Made by a program: the position numbers and the translations under genes. Below the pieces are notes generated by a model. That model searched no databases. It worked only from the letters and a program-made list of their open reading frames with translations, and was not told the DNA's origin. Positions 54,258 to 63,753 of a DNA stretch of 64,000 nt are shown piece after piece (within the stretch, counting starts at the first letter, position 1; the number at the start of each line of letters is the position of its first letter). Source of the stretch: DATADW01 sp963733905 (lineage in GTDB: Bacteria > Actinomycetota > Acidimicrobiia > Spongiisociales > DATADW01); assembly GCA_963733905.1 (NCBI GenBank), contig CAVTEU010000018.1, forward strand, positions 248,001 through 312,000, written 5' to 3'.

Positions 54258-55429
54258 ATGGAGCACAAGGAGCGGGCAGAACAACGGTTCGGTGAGGTCG
54301 AGAACGACCTGCGTGAGCTGAGCCAATGGATGTACGACAACCCGGAGATCGCCTTCGAGGAACACGAGTCCGCCACCCGCCTCTCCCGGTTCTTGGCCGA
54401 TGGCGGTATGGAAGTCGAGTTCCCCGCTTACGGTCTGGAGACGGCTTTTGTCGCCAGATCGGGCTCCACCGGTCCCGAGGTGGTGATCTGCGCCGAGTAC
54501 GACGCCCTGCCCGGCGTCGGCCATGCCTGCGGGCACAATTTGATCGCCACCGCGGCGCTCGGCGCCGGTTTGGCGCTGGCGCCGCTCGCCGAAGACCTGG
54601 GTTGCCGGGTCACCGTCCTCGGCACCCCCGCCGAGGAGCAGTACGGGGGCAAAGTGGACCTCATAGGGGCGGGTGCCTTTTCCGATGCCGCCGCTGCCAT
54701 GATGATCCACCCATCACCATTCGACATAGTCGACCCGGCGATGTTCGCCGTCGCCCACCTCGACGTCCATTTCCGAGGCAAGGAGTCACACGCCTCCTTC
54801 GCCCCCCACCTCGGGGTGAACGCGCTCGACGCCTTCGTGCAGGCCTACGTCAACGTCGCCACTCTCCGTCAGCAACTCTTGTCCTCCGACAAGGTGCATT
54901 GCATCGTCACCCATGGCGGTGACGCCGCCAACATCATCCCCGTCATCGACAAGCTCGACCTGGTATGTGCGGGCCCCCGAACGCAAACGCCTCGACGAGG
55001 TGATGGCGAAGGTGCAGGCATGCTTCGAGGCGGCGGCGCTGGCCACCGGGTGCACCGTCGAGATCGAGCCCATCGGCCACGCGTACGACAGCCTGCGGAG
55101 CAACCCTCTGCTGGTTGATCTCTTCGCCGCCAACAGCGAGGAAATGGGACGCACCATGCTCCACGCCAGCGACTTCCCACCCGAGGCGGCGGGATCGACC
55201 GACATGGGAAATGTCTCCTGGGCGGTCCCTTCGATCCATCCCATGCTGGGACTCGATTGCTTCCCGACGGTCAACCATCAGCCCGAGTTCGCCGCCAAGA
55301 CCGTGACCGAATCCGGGCGAGAGCGCGATCCGCGACGGCGCCCTGGCCATGGCCTGGACCGTGATCGACCTGGCGGAGCAGAACCTATGGGATGACCTCG
55401 ACCAAGGTGTCGGTAAGACGAGGCACTGA
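54258..55429 (+). CDS. M20-family metallopeptidase/amidohydrolase, two frameshifts
   Basis: Zinc amidohydrolase of the M20D type (aminoacylase/AbgB-like). Motifs: ELSQWMYDNPEIAFEEHESA, VVICAEYDALPGVGHACGHN (metal ligands), GTPAEEQYGGKVDLI (catalytic Glu) and HASFAPHLGVNALDAFVQAY (dimerisation). After slips near 54975 and 55325 the C-terminus gives GSTDMGNVSWAVPSIHPMLG and finally AWTVIDLAEQNLWDDLDQG, ending at TGA 55427-55429. About 390 residues. ATG 54258 has a GAGGAGG ribosome site 5 nt upstream. Natural substrate unknown. Confidence 0.82.
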
Positions 55430-55547
55430 GGCAGCCTCCCCCCGAGGGAGGTCGATGACCCGCACGGGTGTCCGCGGCGAGGCGGCTGGTCGCAGGCGTC
55501 GCGGGCGGCCGGCCGGTGACTCGGCGCAACGACCTCGCGGCCGATCA

Positions 55548-55614
55548 CCGTCGGGCAGTTCACCAGCCCCCTTACCCGCTACTGCGCGGTAGGCGCTCCC
55601 TCCGGGGACGGACG
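55548..55614 (+). repeat. Dispersed GC-rich repeat, copy 4 (diverged)
   Basis: Shares with copy 1 CCGT-GGG-AGTTC, AGCCCCCTTACCCGCT and TCCGGGGACGGA in order, with several changes. It is followed by 40 bp and then four TGCCGTC-type heptamers, as in the other composite copies. Lies in the 257-bp gap between the convergent M20 and aapP-like genes. Confidence 0.65.
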
Positions 55615-55654
55615 AGGAACGTGACGCACGTAGGCAGGCGCTTCGCCGCTCTGC

Positions 55655-55682
55655 TGCCGTCCGCCGTCTGCCGTCTGCCGTC
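55655..55682 (-). repeat. Four TGCCGTC-type heptamers after the aapP-like gene
   Basis: Copies at 55655, 55662 (one base changed: CGCCGTC), 55669 and 55676, ending 4 bp after the minus-strand stop codon of the amino-acid ABC ATPase gene. Confidence 0.88.
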
Positions 55683-55686
55683 ATTC

Positions 55687-56451
55687 CTAGAGGATCTGAC
55701 TGAGGAACAGCTTCGTCCGGTCCTCCTCGGGGTCCTCGAAGAAGTGCTCGGGGGTGCCGACCTCGACGATCTGGCCGTCGGCCATGAAGACGACACGGTC
55801 GGCCACGGCGCGGGCGAATCCCATCTCGTGGGTGATCACGATCATGGTCATTCCCGTCTGGGCCAGCTCCTCCATCACCTCGAGCACCTCCCTGATCATC
55901 TCGGGGTCGAGCGCCGAGGTGGGCTCATCGAAGAGCATGACCTTGGGCTGCATGGCGAGGGCACGGGCGATGGCGACCCGCTGTTGCTGCCCGCCCGATA
56001 GCTGGCCGGGGAACTTGTGCGCCTGTTCGGGGATCTTGACCCGCTCCAGCATCCGCAGTGCCAGGCCCTCGGCTTCCTTCTTGGGAAGGTGGCGGACCTC
56101 ATGGGGGGCGAGGGTGATGTTCTCCATCACGGTGAGGTGGGGGAAGAGGTTGAACTGCTGGAAGACCATCCCGGTCTCGCGCCGGACCTCTTGGATATGT
56201 CGGATGTCGTCGGTCAACTCGATGCCATCGACGACGATCCGCCCGCGATCGTGCTTCTCCAAACGGTTGATACAACGGACCAAGGTCGATTTGCCCGACC
56301 CCGAGGGGCCGATCACGACCACCACCTCCTGACGGCCGACCCGCATGTCGATCGAGTCGAGCGCCTGGAAATCGCCGAAGAACTTGCTGACACCCTCCAA
56401 CTCGATGATCGCCTCGCCCTTGGCCTGCGTGGCGTCGGATATCCCGGTCAT
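55687..56451 (-). CDS. Polar amino-acid ABC transporter ATP-binding protein (AapP/GlnQ-like)
   Basis: 254-residue ATPase: Walker A VVIGPSGSGKSTLVRCINRLE, Q-loop GMVFQQFNLFPHLTVMENI, signature QLSGGQQQRVAIARALAM, Walker B VMLFDEPTSALDPEMI, H-loop VITHEMGFARAVADRV. Intact. Last gene of the four-gene uptake operon 60075-55687; start overlaps the preceding permease stop by ATGA. Imports amino acids (general L-amino acid, AapJQMP-like organisation); specificity is not readable from sequence. Confidence 0.93.
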   Translation of the reverse strand: MTGISDATQAKGEAIIELEGVSKFFGDFQALDSIDMRVGRQEVVVVIGPSGSGKSTLVRCINRLEKHDRGRIVVDGIELTDDIRHIQEVRRETGMVFQQFNLFPHLTVMENITLAPHEVRHLPKKEAEGLALRMLERVKIPEQAHKFPGQLSGGQQQRVAIARALAMQPKVMLFDEPTSALDPEMIREVLEVMEELAQTGMTMIVITHEMGFARAVADRVVFMADGQIVEVGTPEHFFEDPEEDRTKLFLSQIL

Positions 56452-57695
56452 CTCTCACCCACCCCGAGTCGCTTCTCCAGACGCCGCGCCTCGCGCGACA
56501 TGGTGTACGAACCAGTCCAGAAGATGAGGGCAATGAAGGTCAAGGTGATCACGTCGAGACCGCGGCCGAGAAAGTCCGGTTGGGTCGTCGCCAGCGTTGA
56601 GACACGCAGCACATCGGTGAGCCCGATGATCGTCACCAGCGACGTGTCCTTGAAGAGCGATATGAACTGGCCGACCATTGCTGGGATCACCGCCCGCAGA
56701 GCCTGGGGGAGGACAATCAGGCGTGTCGTCTTCCAGGCGGGGAGGCCGAGCGCCTGGGACGCCTCCACCTGCCCACGTCGTATGGCCTGGAGTCCGCCGC
56801 GGACTATCTCGGCGATGTAGGCCGCCTCGAAAGCGGTGATGGCAATCAGGGCCCTTGTCACCTGCCCGGGCCGAAGGTTCACCGGGATGAGGAAGCCGAG
56901 GGCGAATGCAGCCATGAAGAGCAGCGTGATCAGCGGAACGCCGCGGATGAACTCGATGTAACCCACGGCGATGGTGCGGACAACGGGCAAAGTGGATCGG
57001 CGGGCCAACGCCAGCAGCACCCCGATGGGGAAGGCGAAGAGGATCCCGGCCGCCGTGAGAAAGAGGTTGAGGTGGAGGCCGCCCCACTGCTCCCAACCCA
57101 CACCGCCCCCGGAGAGCACCAGGTAGATCCCGACCAACAACCCGAGCGCGATCAGCCAGGTCCAGCGACGGACGGCGGCGGGAAGCCGCAGCCCGACGGC
57201 ATAAGCGCCGACCCCGGCGCCGATGCACCCCACGGTGAGCAGCGCCGGGATCCAGGTCCGGGTGAGGGCCAGCAGCACCCCGATGAGGACGATCACCGGC
57301 CAGAAGCGACGCACCCAGCCCTGCGGAGTAGTGGGCCGAGGGGGAGGGAGCCCCGACTCGGCGGCTCGGCCCGTTGCCGTGGCTCGAGCGGCACCGGCAA
57401 CGACACCGATCAGCACGGCGATGAGCCCGGTGGCAACCCAGGGACGCCAAAGCTGGTCGCGGGGGAATCGCCCCATCAGGAACAACAGGAGATTGACCCG
57501 GATGATCTCCCAGTCGGCCTCGAAAAAGACCCAACGAAGTAGAAGGACCGCACCCACCACGAGGGCCCCTCCGACCAGGAGGGTGAGCAGGGTGTTGTAC
57601 CAGGTGGAGAACAGATTGCGCTTGGCCCACTCCCCCGGCCGCAACCTGGTCGATGGCGCCTGGTGCTCCTCGGGGGAAACAACCTCGACGCTCAT
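56448..57695 (-). CDS. Polar amino-acid ABC transporter permease (AapM-like)
   Basis: Inner-membrane permease, 415 residues, with an N-terminal extension typical of AapM and a C-terminal HisM/GlnP domain. The membrane helices are clear (NTLLTLLVGGALVVGAVLLL and others). The EAA coupling motif reads AYIAEIVRGGLQAIRRGQVEASQALGLP. Start ATG 57695 overlaps the preceding permease stop (ATGA). Second permease of a heterodimer with the AapQ-like protein. Confidence 0.9.
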   Translation of the reverse strand: MSVEVVSPEEHQAPSTRLRPGEWAKRNLFSTWYNTLLTLLVGGALVVGAVLLLRWVFFEADWEIIRVNLLLFLMGRFPRDQLWRPWVATGLIAVLIGVVAGAARATATGRAAESGLPPPRPTTPQGWVRRFWPVIVLIGVLLALTRTWIPALLTVGCIGAGVGAYAVGLRLPAAVRRWTWLIALGLLVGIYLVLSGGGVGWEQWGGLHLNLFLTAAGILFAFPIGVLLALARRSTLPVVRTIAVGYIEFIRGVPLITLLFMAAFALGFLIPVNLRPGQVTRALIAITAFEAAYIAEIVRGGLQAIRRGQVEASQALGLPAWKTTRLIVLPQALRAVIPAMVGQFISLFKDTSLVTIIGLTDVLRVSTLATTQPDFLGRGLDVITLTFIALIFWTGSYTMSREARRLEKRLGVGER

Positions 57696-58861
57696 CGCTC
57701 CACCAATTGGAGCCTGCGGTTGACCGCGTTGGCCACCAACGAGATCACGATCGAGAAAGCGAGATAGGCCAACATGAGGAGGAGGATGAGTTGGGGTGCC
57801 GGCTGCCCGTTCCCGATGGTCTGACGCACGATCCGTGTGATCTCCGCATATCCCACCGCCAAGGCGAGCGATGTGTTCTTCACGAAGTTGAGGAACTGGT
57901 TGATCATGGGTGGGACGGCGATACGAAAGGCTTGGGGAAGCACGACGAAGCGGAGTCGCTGGAACGAGCGGAGGGCGAGCGCCTCGGCCGCCTCGGTCTG
58001 GCCCTTGGCGACCGCCTGGATGCTCCCCCGCACGATCTCGGCGACATGGCTCGCGGTGTAGAGGACGAGAGCCGCCATCACCGCCACGAACGAGCCGAGC
58101 GCGCTGAAGCCTCCTGCAATGCGCCGCCCCTCGAGCGTTGGAAGCGAGATGGTGAATGGCCGATCGAGGATCAGGTAGCCGGCCACGGCGAAGAGGAGAA
58201 ATACTCCGCCCGCCCACAGAGCCCGGTGGTGTGGCTCACCGGTCCGCTCCGAGACCCTGGTTCGCCACCACCAGACGAATGCCGCAACCACGAGACCGGT
58301 GCCGAGCACTCCGAGGAATACCGCCAGGTTGGCGCCGGCACTCAGTCCGGGAACGGCGATGAACAGGTTGCTGACCACGAACCATCCGAAAGGCGTGTAG
58401 CCCTCGCGGATGGGGGGGAGTTGCAGGATCACCGCGTTGAAGGCGAAGAAGATGATCAGCAGCGGCGGGATGTTGCGCAGGACCTCGACATAGACCGTCG
58501 CCGCCTTGGCCACCAGCCAGTTGGACGAGAGCCGGGCGACCCCCACGATCACGCCGATGATGGCCAGCAGTGGAACCCCGATGACGGCCAGCGCCAGCGT
58601 GTTCTTCACACCGACCAGCAGGGTGCGTCTGATGGCAGCGCGGGAGCTGATCGGGCTGCCGGCGATGTCGACCCCCGAGGGCTGGTTGAGGAAGTCGAAG
58701 TCGGTCGAGATCCCCGCACGCCGCATGTTGTTGGTCAGGTTGAACCAGAGGACGTAGAAGATGAGGATCACGGCCCCCGCCGCCACGACCTGGGCGCCGA
58801 CGCGCAGCACCCTGGTGTTGCGCCAGAACGGGATGCGGGCGGCTTGGCCCGGTGCGCTCAT
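57692..58861 (-). CDS. Polar amino-acid ABC transporter permease (AapQ-like)
   Basis: 389-residue permease with eight or so helices; FRIAVPPMINQFLNFVKNTSLALAVGYAEITRIV and SHVAEIVRGSIQAVAKGQTEAAEALAL (EAA motif) are the HisM/GlnP hallmarks. Intact frame, start ATG 58861. It begins 43 bp after the binding-protein stop, with a hairpin between. Pairs with the AapM-like protein. Confidence 0.9.
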   Translation of the reverse strand: MSAPGQAARIPFWRNTRVLRVGAQVVAAGAVILIFYVLWFNLTNNMRRAGISTDFDFLNQPSGVDIAGSPISSRAAIRRTLLVGVKNTLALAVIGVPLLAIIGVIVGVARLSSNWLVAKAATVYVEVLRNIPPLLIIFFAFNAVILQLPPIREGYTPFGWFVVSNLFIAVPGLSAGANLAVFLGVLGTGLVVAAFVWWWRTRVSERTGEPHHRALWAGGVFLLFAVAGYLILDRPFTISLPTLEGRRIAGGFSALGSFVAVMAALVLYTASHVAEIVRGSIQAVAKGQTEAAEALALRSFQRLRFVVLPQAFRIAVPPMINQFLNFVKNTSLALAVGYAEITRIVRQTIGNGQPAPQLILLLMLAYLAFSIVISLVANAVNRRLQLVER

Positions 58862-58868
58862 CGGGCCT

Positions 58869-58894
58869 GGGGGGCGGCGCCAGGGCCGCCCCCC
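58869..58894 (-). terminator. Intercistronic hairpin between binding-protein and permease genes
   Basis: Perfect 10-bp stem GGGGGGCGGC / GCCGCCCCCC with a 6-nt loop, just after the binding-protein stop and before the AapQ-like start. Probable partial terminator or RNA-stability element raising binding-protein over permease levels. Confidence 0.65.
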
Positions 58895-58904
58895 TCAGCG
58901 ATGA

Positions 58905-60075
58905 TCACCGGTAGGGCGGGGCGTAGAGCAGCCCTCCATCGGTCCAAAGGGCGTTGAACTCGCGCTCCAGTCCGAGCGGGCTCTCCGGCCCCACGTTGCG
59001 CTCGTAGATCTCGGCGTAGTTGCCCACTGCCTCGATCATCGTCGGCCTGCCAGCCGGGCTCGATACCAAGCCCGGGGTCGAACACAGCCAGCTCTCCGGT
59101 CTCCGGGTCCTCGATCTCGAGGCCGAGGAAGCGCCGGATATCGGGGTCGTCGCTGTCGTCGAAGCTGGCGACATTGGTGGAGTCGATCCCGAACTCCTCC
59201 GCCTGGATCGTGGCGAGCACCACCCAGTCGACCACCTGCGCCCACTGGCTGTCGCCGTCGCGCACCACCGGGCCGAGCGGCTCCTTGGAGAAGATCTCGT
59301 CGAATATGACGAGCGACTCGGGTCCGCCCTCCTCATCGGGGAAGGTCGAGCGAACGCCGGCGAGCTGGCTCCGGTCGGAGGTCCAACCGTCGCACTGGCC
59401 GGCGATGAAAGCCGCCTGGATCTGCTCGTTCTCCTCGAAGGTGATCGGCTCGTATGGGATGTCGCCCATCCGGTCGGCCAGGTTTCCCTCGGTGGTGGTC
59501 CCCGACAGCGTGCAGATGGCGGTGTCCGCCATGTCGTCGATGGATTCGAACCCGCTGTCGGCCCTGCACCATCATCCCCTGACCGTCGTAGAAGGTCGTG
59601 GTGAGGAATGTCGATGTGAGCTCGCCGTCGCGCCCTGCGGTGCGCGTCGTGTTACGGATGAGCACGTCGACCTCACCCGACTGGAGGGCGGTGAACCGCT
59701 GCTCGGTGGTCAGCGGACGGAACTCCACCGCCTCCGGATCGCCGAGGACCGCTGCGGCGACCGCCCGGCAGAAGTCGATGTCGAATCCGGACGAAGTTGC
59801 CATCGGCGTCGACAAACCCGAACCCGGGCACGGCGTCGTTGACCCCGCAGATCAGAGTGCCGCGCTCCTGCACAGCGGCCAGGGTCTCGCCGGCTGGAGC
59901 GGCGGCGGCGGTCGTGTCGGTGCCACCGGCTGCGGTGGTGGCGGTGCCTCGCGCGGTCGTCCGTGCCGCGGCGCGTCGTGTCGGTGGCCCCACCCGTCGT
60001 ATCAGGAGCAGCCGCGGTGCATGCCGCCATCACCACGGCGAAACAGGCGAGAAGCAACATCCTTCGTTTCATCAT
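58905..60075 (-). CDS. Amino-acid ABC transporter substrate-binding lipoprotein (AapJ-like), four frameshifts
   Basis: Lipoprotein signal MMKRRMLLLACFAVVMAAC with lipobox, then a Thr/Ala linker. The type II binding domain is spread over several frames: ERGTLICGVNDAVPGFGFVDADGNF, SGFDIDFCRAVAAAVLGDPE, NTTRTAGRDGELTSTFLTT, TICTLSGTTTEGNLADRMGD-like region, and the ending LEREFNALWTDGGLLYAPPYR. Slips lie near 59965, 59800, 59545 and 59040. First gene of the operon; ribosome site AAGGAAGGGG. Binds a polar amino acid; which one cannot be read. Confidence 0.85.
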
Positions 60076-60178
60076 TTGGCCCCTTCCTTGGGAGTCCTCG
60101 GCACTGTGAACATAACGGGCGCAGCAGGAGGATGCCGCCGGTGCTCGATCAATCAGAGAGGATCAGCGGGCGTTGCGA

Positions 60179-62022
60179 TCAGGCTCGGGTCAACTCGAGG
60201 ATCCGAGTGCTGATCCCCTCGACGTCGAGCCCGGCGGTGCGGAGCACCTCGTCGGCGGAGCCGGCGGGGAGGAAGCCGTCACCGATCCCGAGCATCCGCA
60301 CCTTCCCCGCCATGCCGTGAGGGGACAGCGCCTCGAGCACCGCGGCGCCGAACCCCCCGCTGACGACATTGTCCTCGATGGTGAGCACCAATTCGTGGTC
60401 GCCCGCCCACTCGACGAGCCGCGAGTCGAGCGGCTTGACCCAGCGGGCGTTGACAACCCGGCACGAGATCCCGTTGCCCTCCAGTCCGATGGCCGCCTTG
60501 AGCGCCGGTTCCACCATCCGACCAACCGCAAGGACCAACACATCGCTCCCCGGACGAACCTCGTCCCAGCGGCCCACCGGAAGCGCCGGGGCGGGAAGGC
60601 TGGGGAGGGCCGACCCGGCCGCCTTGGGGAAGCGGATGGCGATCGGGCCGGGATGGTCGATCGCCGTCTCGATCATCGAGCACAACTCGTCCGCATCGGC
60701 AGGGGCGCCCACCACCATGTTGGGGACCATCCGGAGGAAGGTGAGATCGAAGACGCCGTGGTGCGAGGGACCATCGGGCCCGGTCACACCCGAACGGTCC
60801 ACCAGGAAGGTGACCGGCAGGTCGTGGAGCGCCACGTCGCTGATGATCTGATCGAGGGCCCGCTGGAGGAAGGTCGAGTAGATCGCCACCACCGGGCGAA
60901 GCCCCCCCATGGCCAGCCCGGCGGCGAGCGTGACCGAGTGCTGCTCGCAGATGCCGGTGTCGATCACCCGGTCGGGCATCTCGGTCTCCATGTCGTGGAG
61001 TCCGGTGCTCGACACCATCGCCGCCGAGATCGCCACGACCTCGGGCCGTCGCCTCGCCGCATCGAGCAGCGCGGCGCCGGCCACATCGGTCAGCTTGCGC
61101 TCTTCCTTGAGCGGCCTGCCGGTGCCCACGTCGAAGGCACCAACGGCATGGAGGCGGTCGACCTCGTCGGCGATCGCAGGCGGGTAGCCGCGGCCCTTCT
61201 CGGTCTGCACCCTGATCACGACCGGCTCGTCGAGCCCCTTGGCCCTGACCAGCGTCTCTTCGAGCCGCTCGAGGTCGTGGCCGTCGACCGTGCCGGCGTA
61301 CTTGATACCCATGGCATCGAAGACGGTGCTCGGCTCGACCAGTTGCTTGAGGCTCTCCTTGAGACGCCTCGCCAGCTCGTCGGCGGTGTCGCCCACAAGC
61401 GGCATGCTCCGCAGCACCCGGCCGATGGTCCGCTTGACCCACTCGTAGCGCCGGTCGAGCCGGACGCCGGACAAGCGAGGCGGCCACCCCGCCCACCGTG
61501 GCCTGATATGACATCCCGTTGTCATTGAGCACGATCACCAACCGACGGGGTCGCCGAACCGCGATGTGGCTCAGGGCCTCGTACGCCATCCCACCGGTCA
61601 GAGCGCCGTCCCCGATCACCGCCACCGTCCACCGCTCCTCGCCCTGATCCTCGGCGGCAATGGCCAGCCCGAGCGCATAGCTCAGGGCGGTGGAGGCATG
61701 GCTGTTCTCGACATGATCGTGGGGGCTCTCGGCGCGCGACGGGTACCCGGAGACGCCACCGAAGGTGCGCAGCGAGTCGAAGGTGTCGCGACGCCCGGTG
61801 ATGAGCTTGTGGACATACGCCTGGTGACCGACATCCCAGATGATCCGGTCGTTGGGGCTGTCGAATACCCGATGCAAAGCCAGCGTCAGCTCGACGACCC
61901 CCAGATTGGGCGAGAGATGGCCACCGGTGCGTGCCAGCGTCTCGATCAGCCGATCGCGGATCTCCGCGGCGAGGTCCTCGAGTTGATCCGTAGGTCAGAT
62001 CGCGCAGAGTCGGACGGGTCAT
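60179..62022 (-). CDS. dxs: 1-deoxy-D-xylulose-5-phosphate synthase, about three frameshifts
   Basis: Thiamine-diphosphate enzyme condensing pyruvate and glyceraldehyde-3-phosphate, first step of the MEP isoprenoid pathway. Start MTRPTLRDL; after slips near 61985 come NLGVVELTLALHRVFDSPNDRIIWDVGHQAYVHKLITGRRD, and the TPP site VIGDGALTGGMAYEALSH with VLNDNGMS. A slip near 61480-61520 separates the second half: DRVIDTGICEQHSVTLAAGLAM, VDRSGVTGPDGPSHHGVFDL, and the C-terminal domain ending RILELTRA. About 610 residues. Being essential for isoprenoids, its breaks must be indels. Flanked by two amino-acid ABC operons on the same strand. Confidence 0.93.
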
Positions 62023-62097
62023 TGATTTGGTCGAGGAGTGGCGTCATGGCTCGAGGCCTCATGTTGGCACGGCACGAGAGGCTACTTGTCCGTCGTC

Positions 62098-62125
62098 CGC
62101 CGTCTGCCGTCTGCCGTCTGCCGTC
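62098..62125 (-). repeat. Four TGCCGTC-type heptamers after the second amino-acid ABC ATPase gene
   Basis: Copies at 62098 (CGCCGTC), 62105, 62112 and 62119, ending 6 bp before the stop codon of the ATPase gene on the minus strand. No 72-bp module is seen nearby; position relative to the paralogous ATPase stop is the same as at 55655. Confidence 0.88.
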
Positions 62126-62131
62126 TCGCTC

Positions 62132-62878
62132 CTAGAGGATCTTGGCGAAGAAGTTCTGGGTCCGTTCGTGTTGAGGGTTGGCGAACACCTCATCGGCGGG
62201 ACCCTCCTCCACCACCTTGCCCTCGTCCATGAAGACGAGGTGCGACCCGACCTGCCTGGCGAACCCCATCTCGTGGGTGACCACCACCATCGTCATCCCG
62301 GTGTGGGCCAGATCGCGCATGACGTCGAGCACTTCCTTGATCATCTCCGGGTCGAGCGCCGACGTCGCCTCGTCGAAGAGCATCACCTTCGGGGTCATCG
62401 CCAGCGCCCGGGCGATGGCGACCCTCTGCTGCTGACCCCCGGAGAGCTGCGACGGCTTCTTTCCAGCCTGCTCCGGGATGCCGACCCTCTCCAAGAGTGA
62501 CCTGGCCCGTTCCTCGGCCTCGTGCCGGTGTCGCTTGAGCACCTTCCGCTGCGCCACAGTGATGTTGTCCAGCACCGAAAGATGCGGGAATAGGTTGAAC
62601 TGCTGGAAGACCATCCCCACCTCGGCCCGCACCCGGTTGATGTCGGTGCTCGAGGCCTCGAGGTGGACCCCGTCGATGTAGACCTCGCCGCTGGTGGGCA
62701 CCTCGAGATGGTTCATGCAGCGCAGCACGGTCGACTTCCCCGACCCCGACGGCCCGACGATGACCATCACCTCGCCGGTGCGCACCGTGAGGTTCACCCC
62801 GGCGACGGCGTGGATCTCGCCGAACCACTTGTGGAGGTCGCGCACCACCACCCTGTCGGGTGCGGCGGCCTCAGACAC
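62132..62878 (-). CDS. Polar amino-acid ABC transporter ATP-binding protein (second system)
   Basis: GlnQ-type ATPase paralogous to the one at 55687. Walker A VMVIVGPSGSGKSTVLRCM, Q-loop GMVFQQFNLFPHLSVLDNI, signature QLSGGQQQRVAIARALAM, Walker B VMLFDEATSALDPEMI (Glu then Ala instead of Pro), H-loop VVTHEMGFARQV. GTG 62878 is preferred as start because it overlaps the permease stop (62871) by only 8 bp and homology begins soon after; 62896 is an alternative. Distal gene of the second uptake operon. Confidence 0.92.
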   Translation of the reverse strand: MSEAAAPDRVVVRDLHKWFGEIHAVAGVNLTVRTGEVMVIVGPSGSGKSTVLRCMNHLEVPTSGEVYIDGVHLEASSTDINRVRAEVGMVFQQFNLFPHLSVLDNITVAQRKVLKRHRHEAEERARSLLERVGIPEQAGKKPSQLSGGQQQRVAIARALAMTPKVMLFDEATSALDPEMIKEVLDVMRDLAHTGMTMVVVTHEMGFARQVGSHLVFMDEGKVVEEGPADEVFANPQHERTQNFFAKIL

Positions 62879-63702
62879 GTTGGAGCCGGCGGCCATACCA
62901 CTGCACCACCAGAGAGAGGATGAGGGTGAACAACAGGTAGAGGAAGGTCATGGCGAGGAACGTCTCCCGGAACTGGAACGACGAGTTGGCATAGAGCCTC
63001 CCCATTTGGGTGATCTCGCGTACGCCGAGCACCGACAGCAGCGACGAATCCTTGAGCATGGCGATGAAGTCGTTGCCAAGGGCGGGAAGCACGTTGCGCA
63101 CCGCCTGGGGCAGAACGATCACCCGCATCGCGGTCCGGTGACTTCATACCCAACGAGCGGGCCGCCTCCATCTGCCCGACCGGGACCGACTCGACACCCG
63201 CCCGGAAGACCTCGGCTATGTACGCCCCGTAGATGATGGTGAGGGCGATGATCGCCCTCCATTCCTGGGATATGCGGTTGGCGAACCCGAGGGCGTCGCT
63301 CACCTCGGGAACGATCCAGAGCGCCACCACAAAGATGAGCACCAGGATCGGAACCCCTCGAACGAACTCGACATAGAGCGTCGCCAGGTTGCGCACGACC
63401 ACGTTGCGCGAGATCCGCCCCAACCCGGTGAAGAGTCCCACCACCAAGGCAAGGGTGAAGGCGAGGATCGTCGAGCGGATGGTGACCGGTATCCCCTGGA
63501 CCACCGCGTCCTTGGCGCCGGCGTACCTGGGGTCGAAGAAGACCAGGTAGCCGAGGTAGATGAGGATCCCGACGAGGGTGAAGAACCACCAGGGGGCGTC
63601 GACGAGGCGTCGACTCAGCCCCGGCACCTCGATACCGGCGCGCTCCAGCTCAGGGGTGCGGCGCTCGACTCTGGGGCCCGGGTCTGATGGACGTCCGGTC
63701 AT
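62871..63702 (-). CDS. Polar amino-acid ABC transporter permease (second system), one frameshift
   Basis: HisM/GlnP-type permease, about 277 residues. Helices and motif: DAVVQGIPVTIRSTILAFTLALVVGLFTGL, RNLATLYVEFVRGVPILVLIF, and the EAA motif IIYGAYIAEVFRAGVESVPVGQMEAARSLGM. After a slip near 63125 the C-terminus reads VLPQAVRNVLPALGNDFIAMLKDSSLLSVLGVREI. Lies between the binding-protein and ATPase genes, with a hairpin 3 bp upstream. Single permease: a homodimer is expected. Confidence 0.88.
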
Positions 63703-63704
63703 GC

Positions 63705-63735
63705 TGAGGGGCGCCAGGCTACCCGGCGCCCCTCA
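63705..63735 (-). terminator. Intercistronic hairpin between second binding-protein and permease genes
   Basis: Perfect 11-bp stem TGAGGGGCGCC / GGCGCCCCTCA with a 9-nt loop, just downstream of the binding-protein stop and before the permease start. Same placement as the hairpin at 58869 in the other operon. Confidence 0.7.
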
Positions 63736-63753
63736 GCTGACACGGCGGGTGTG

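Noticed and set aside
39904..62125. Heptamer blocks considered as CRISPR
   Set aside because: Units are 7 bp, directly adjacent, with no unique spacers and no cas genes.
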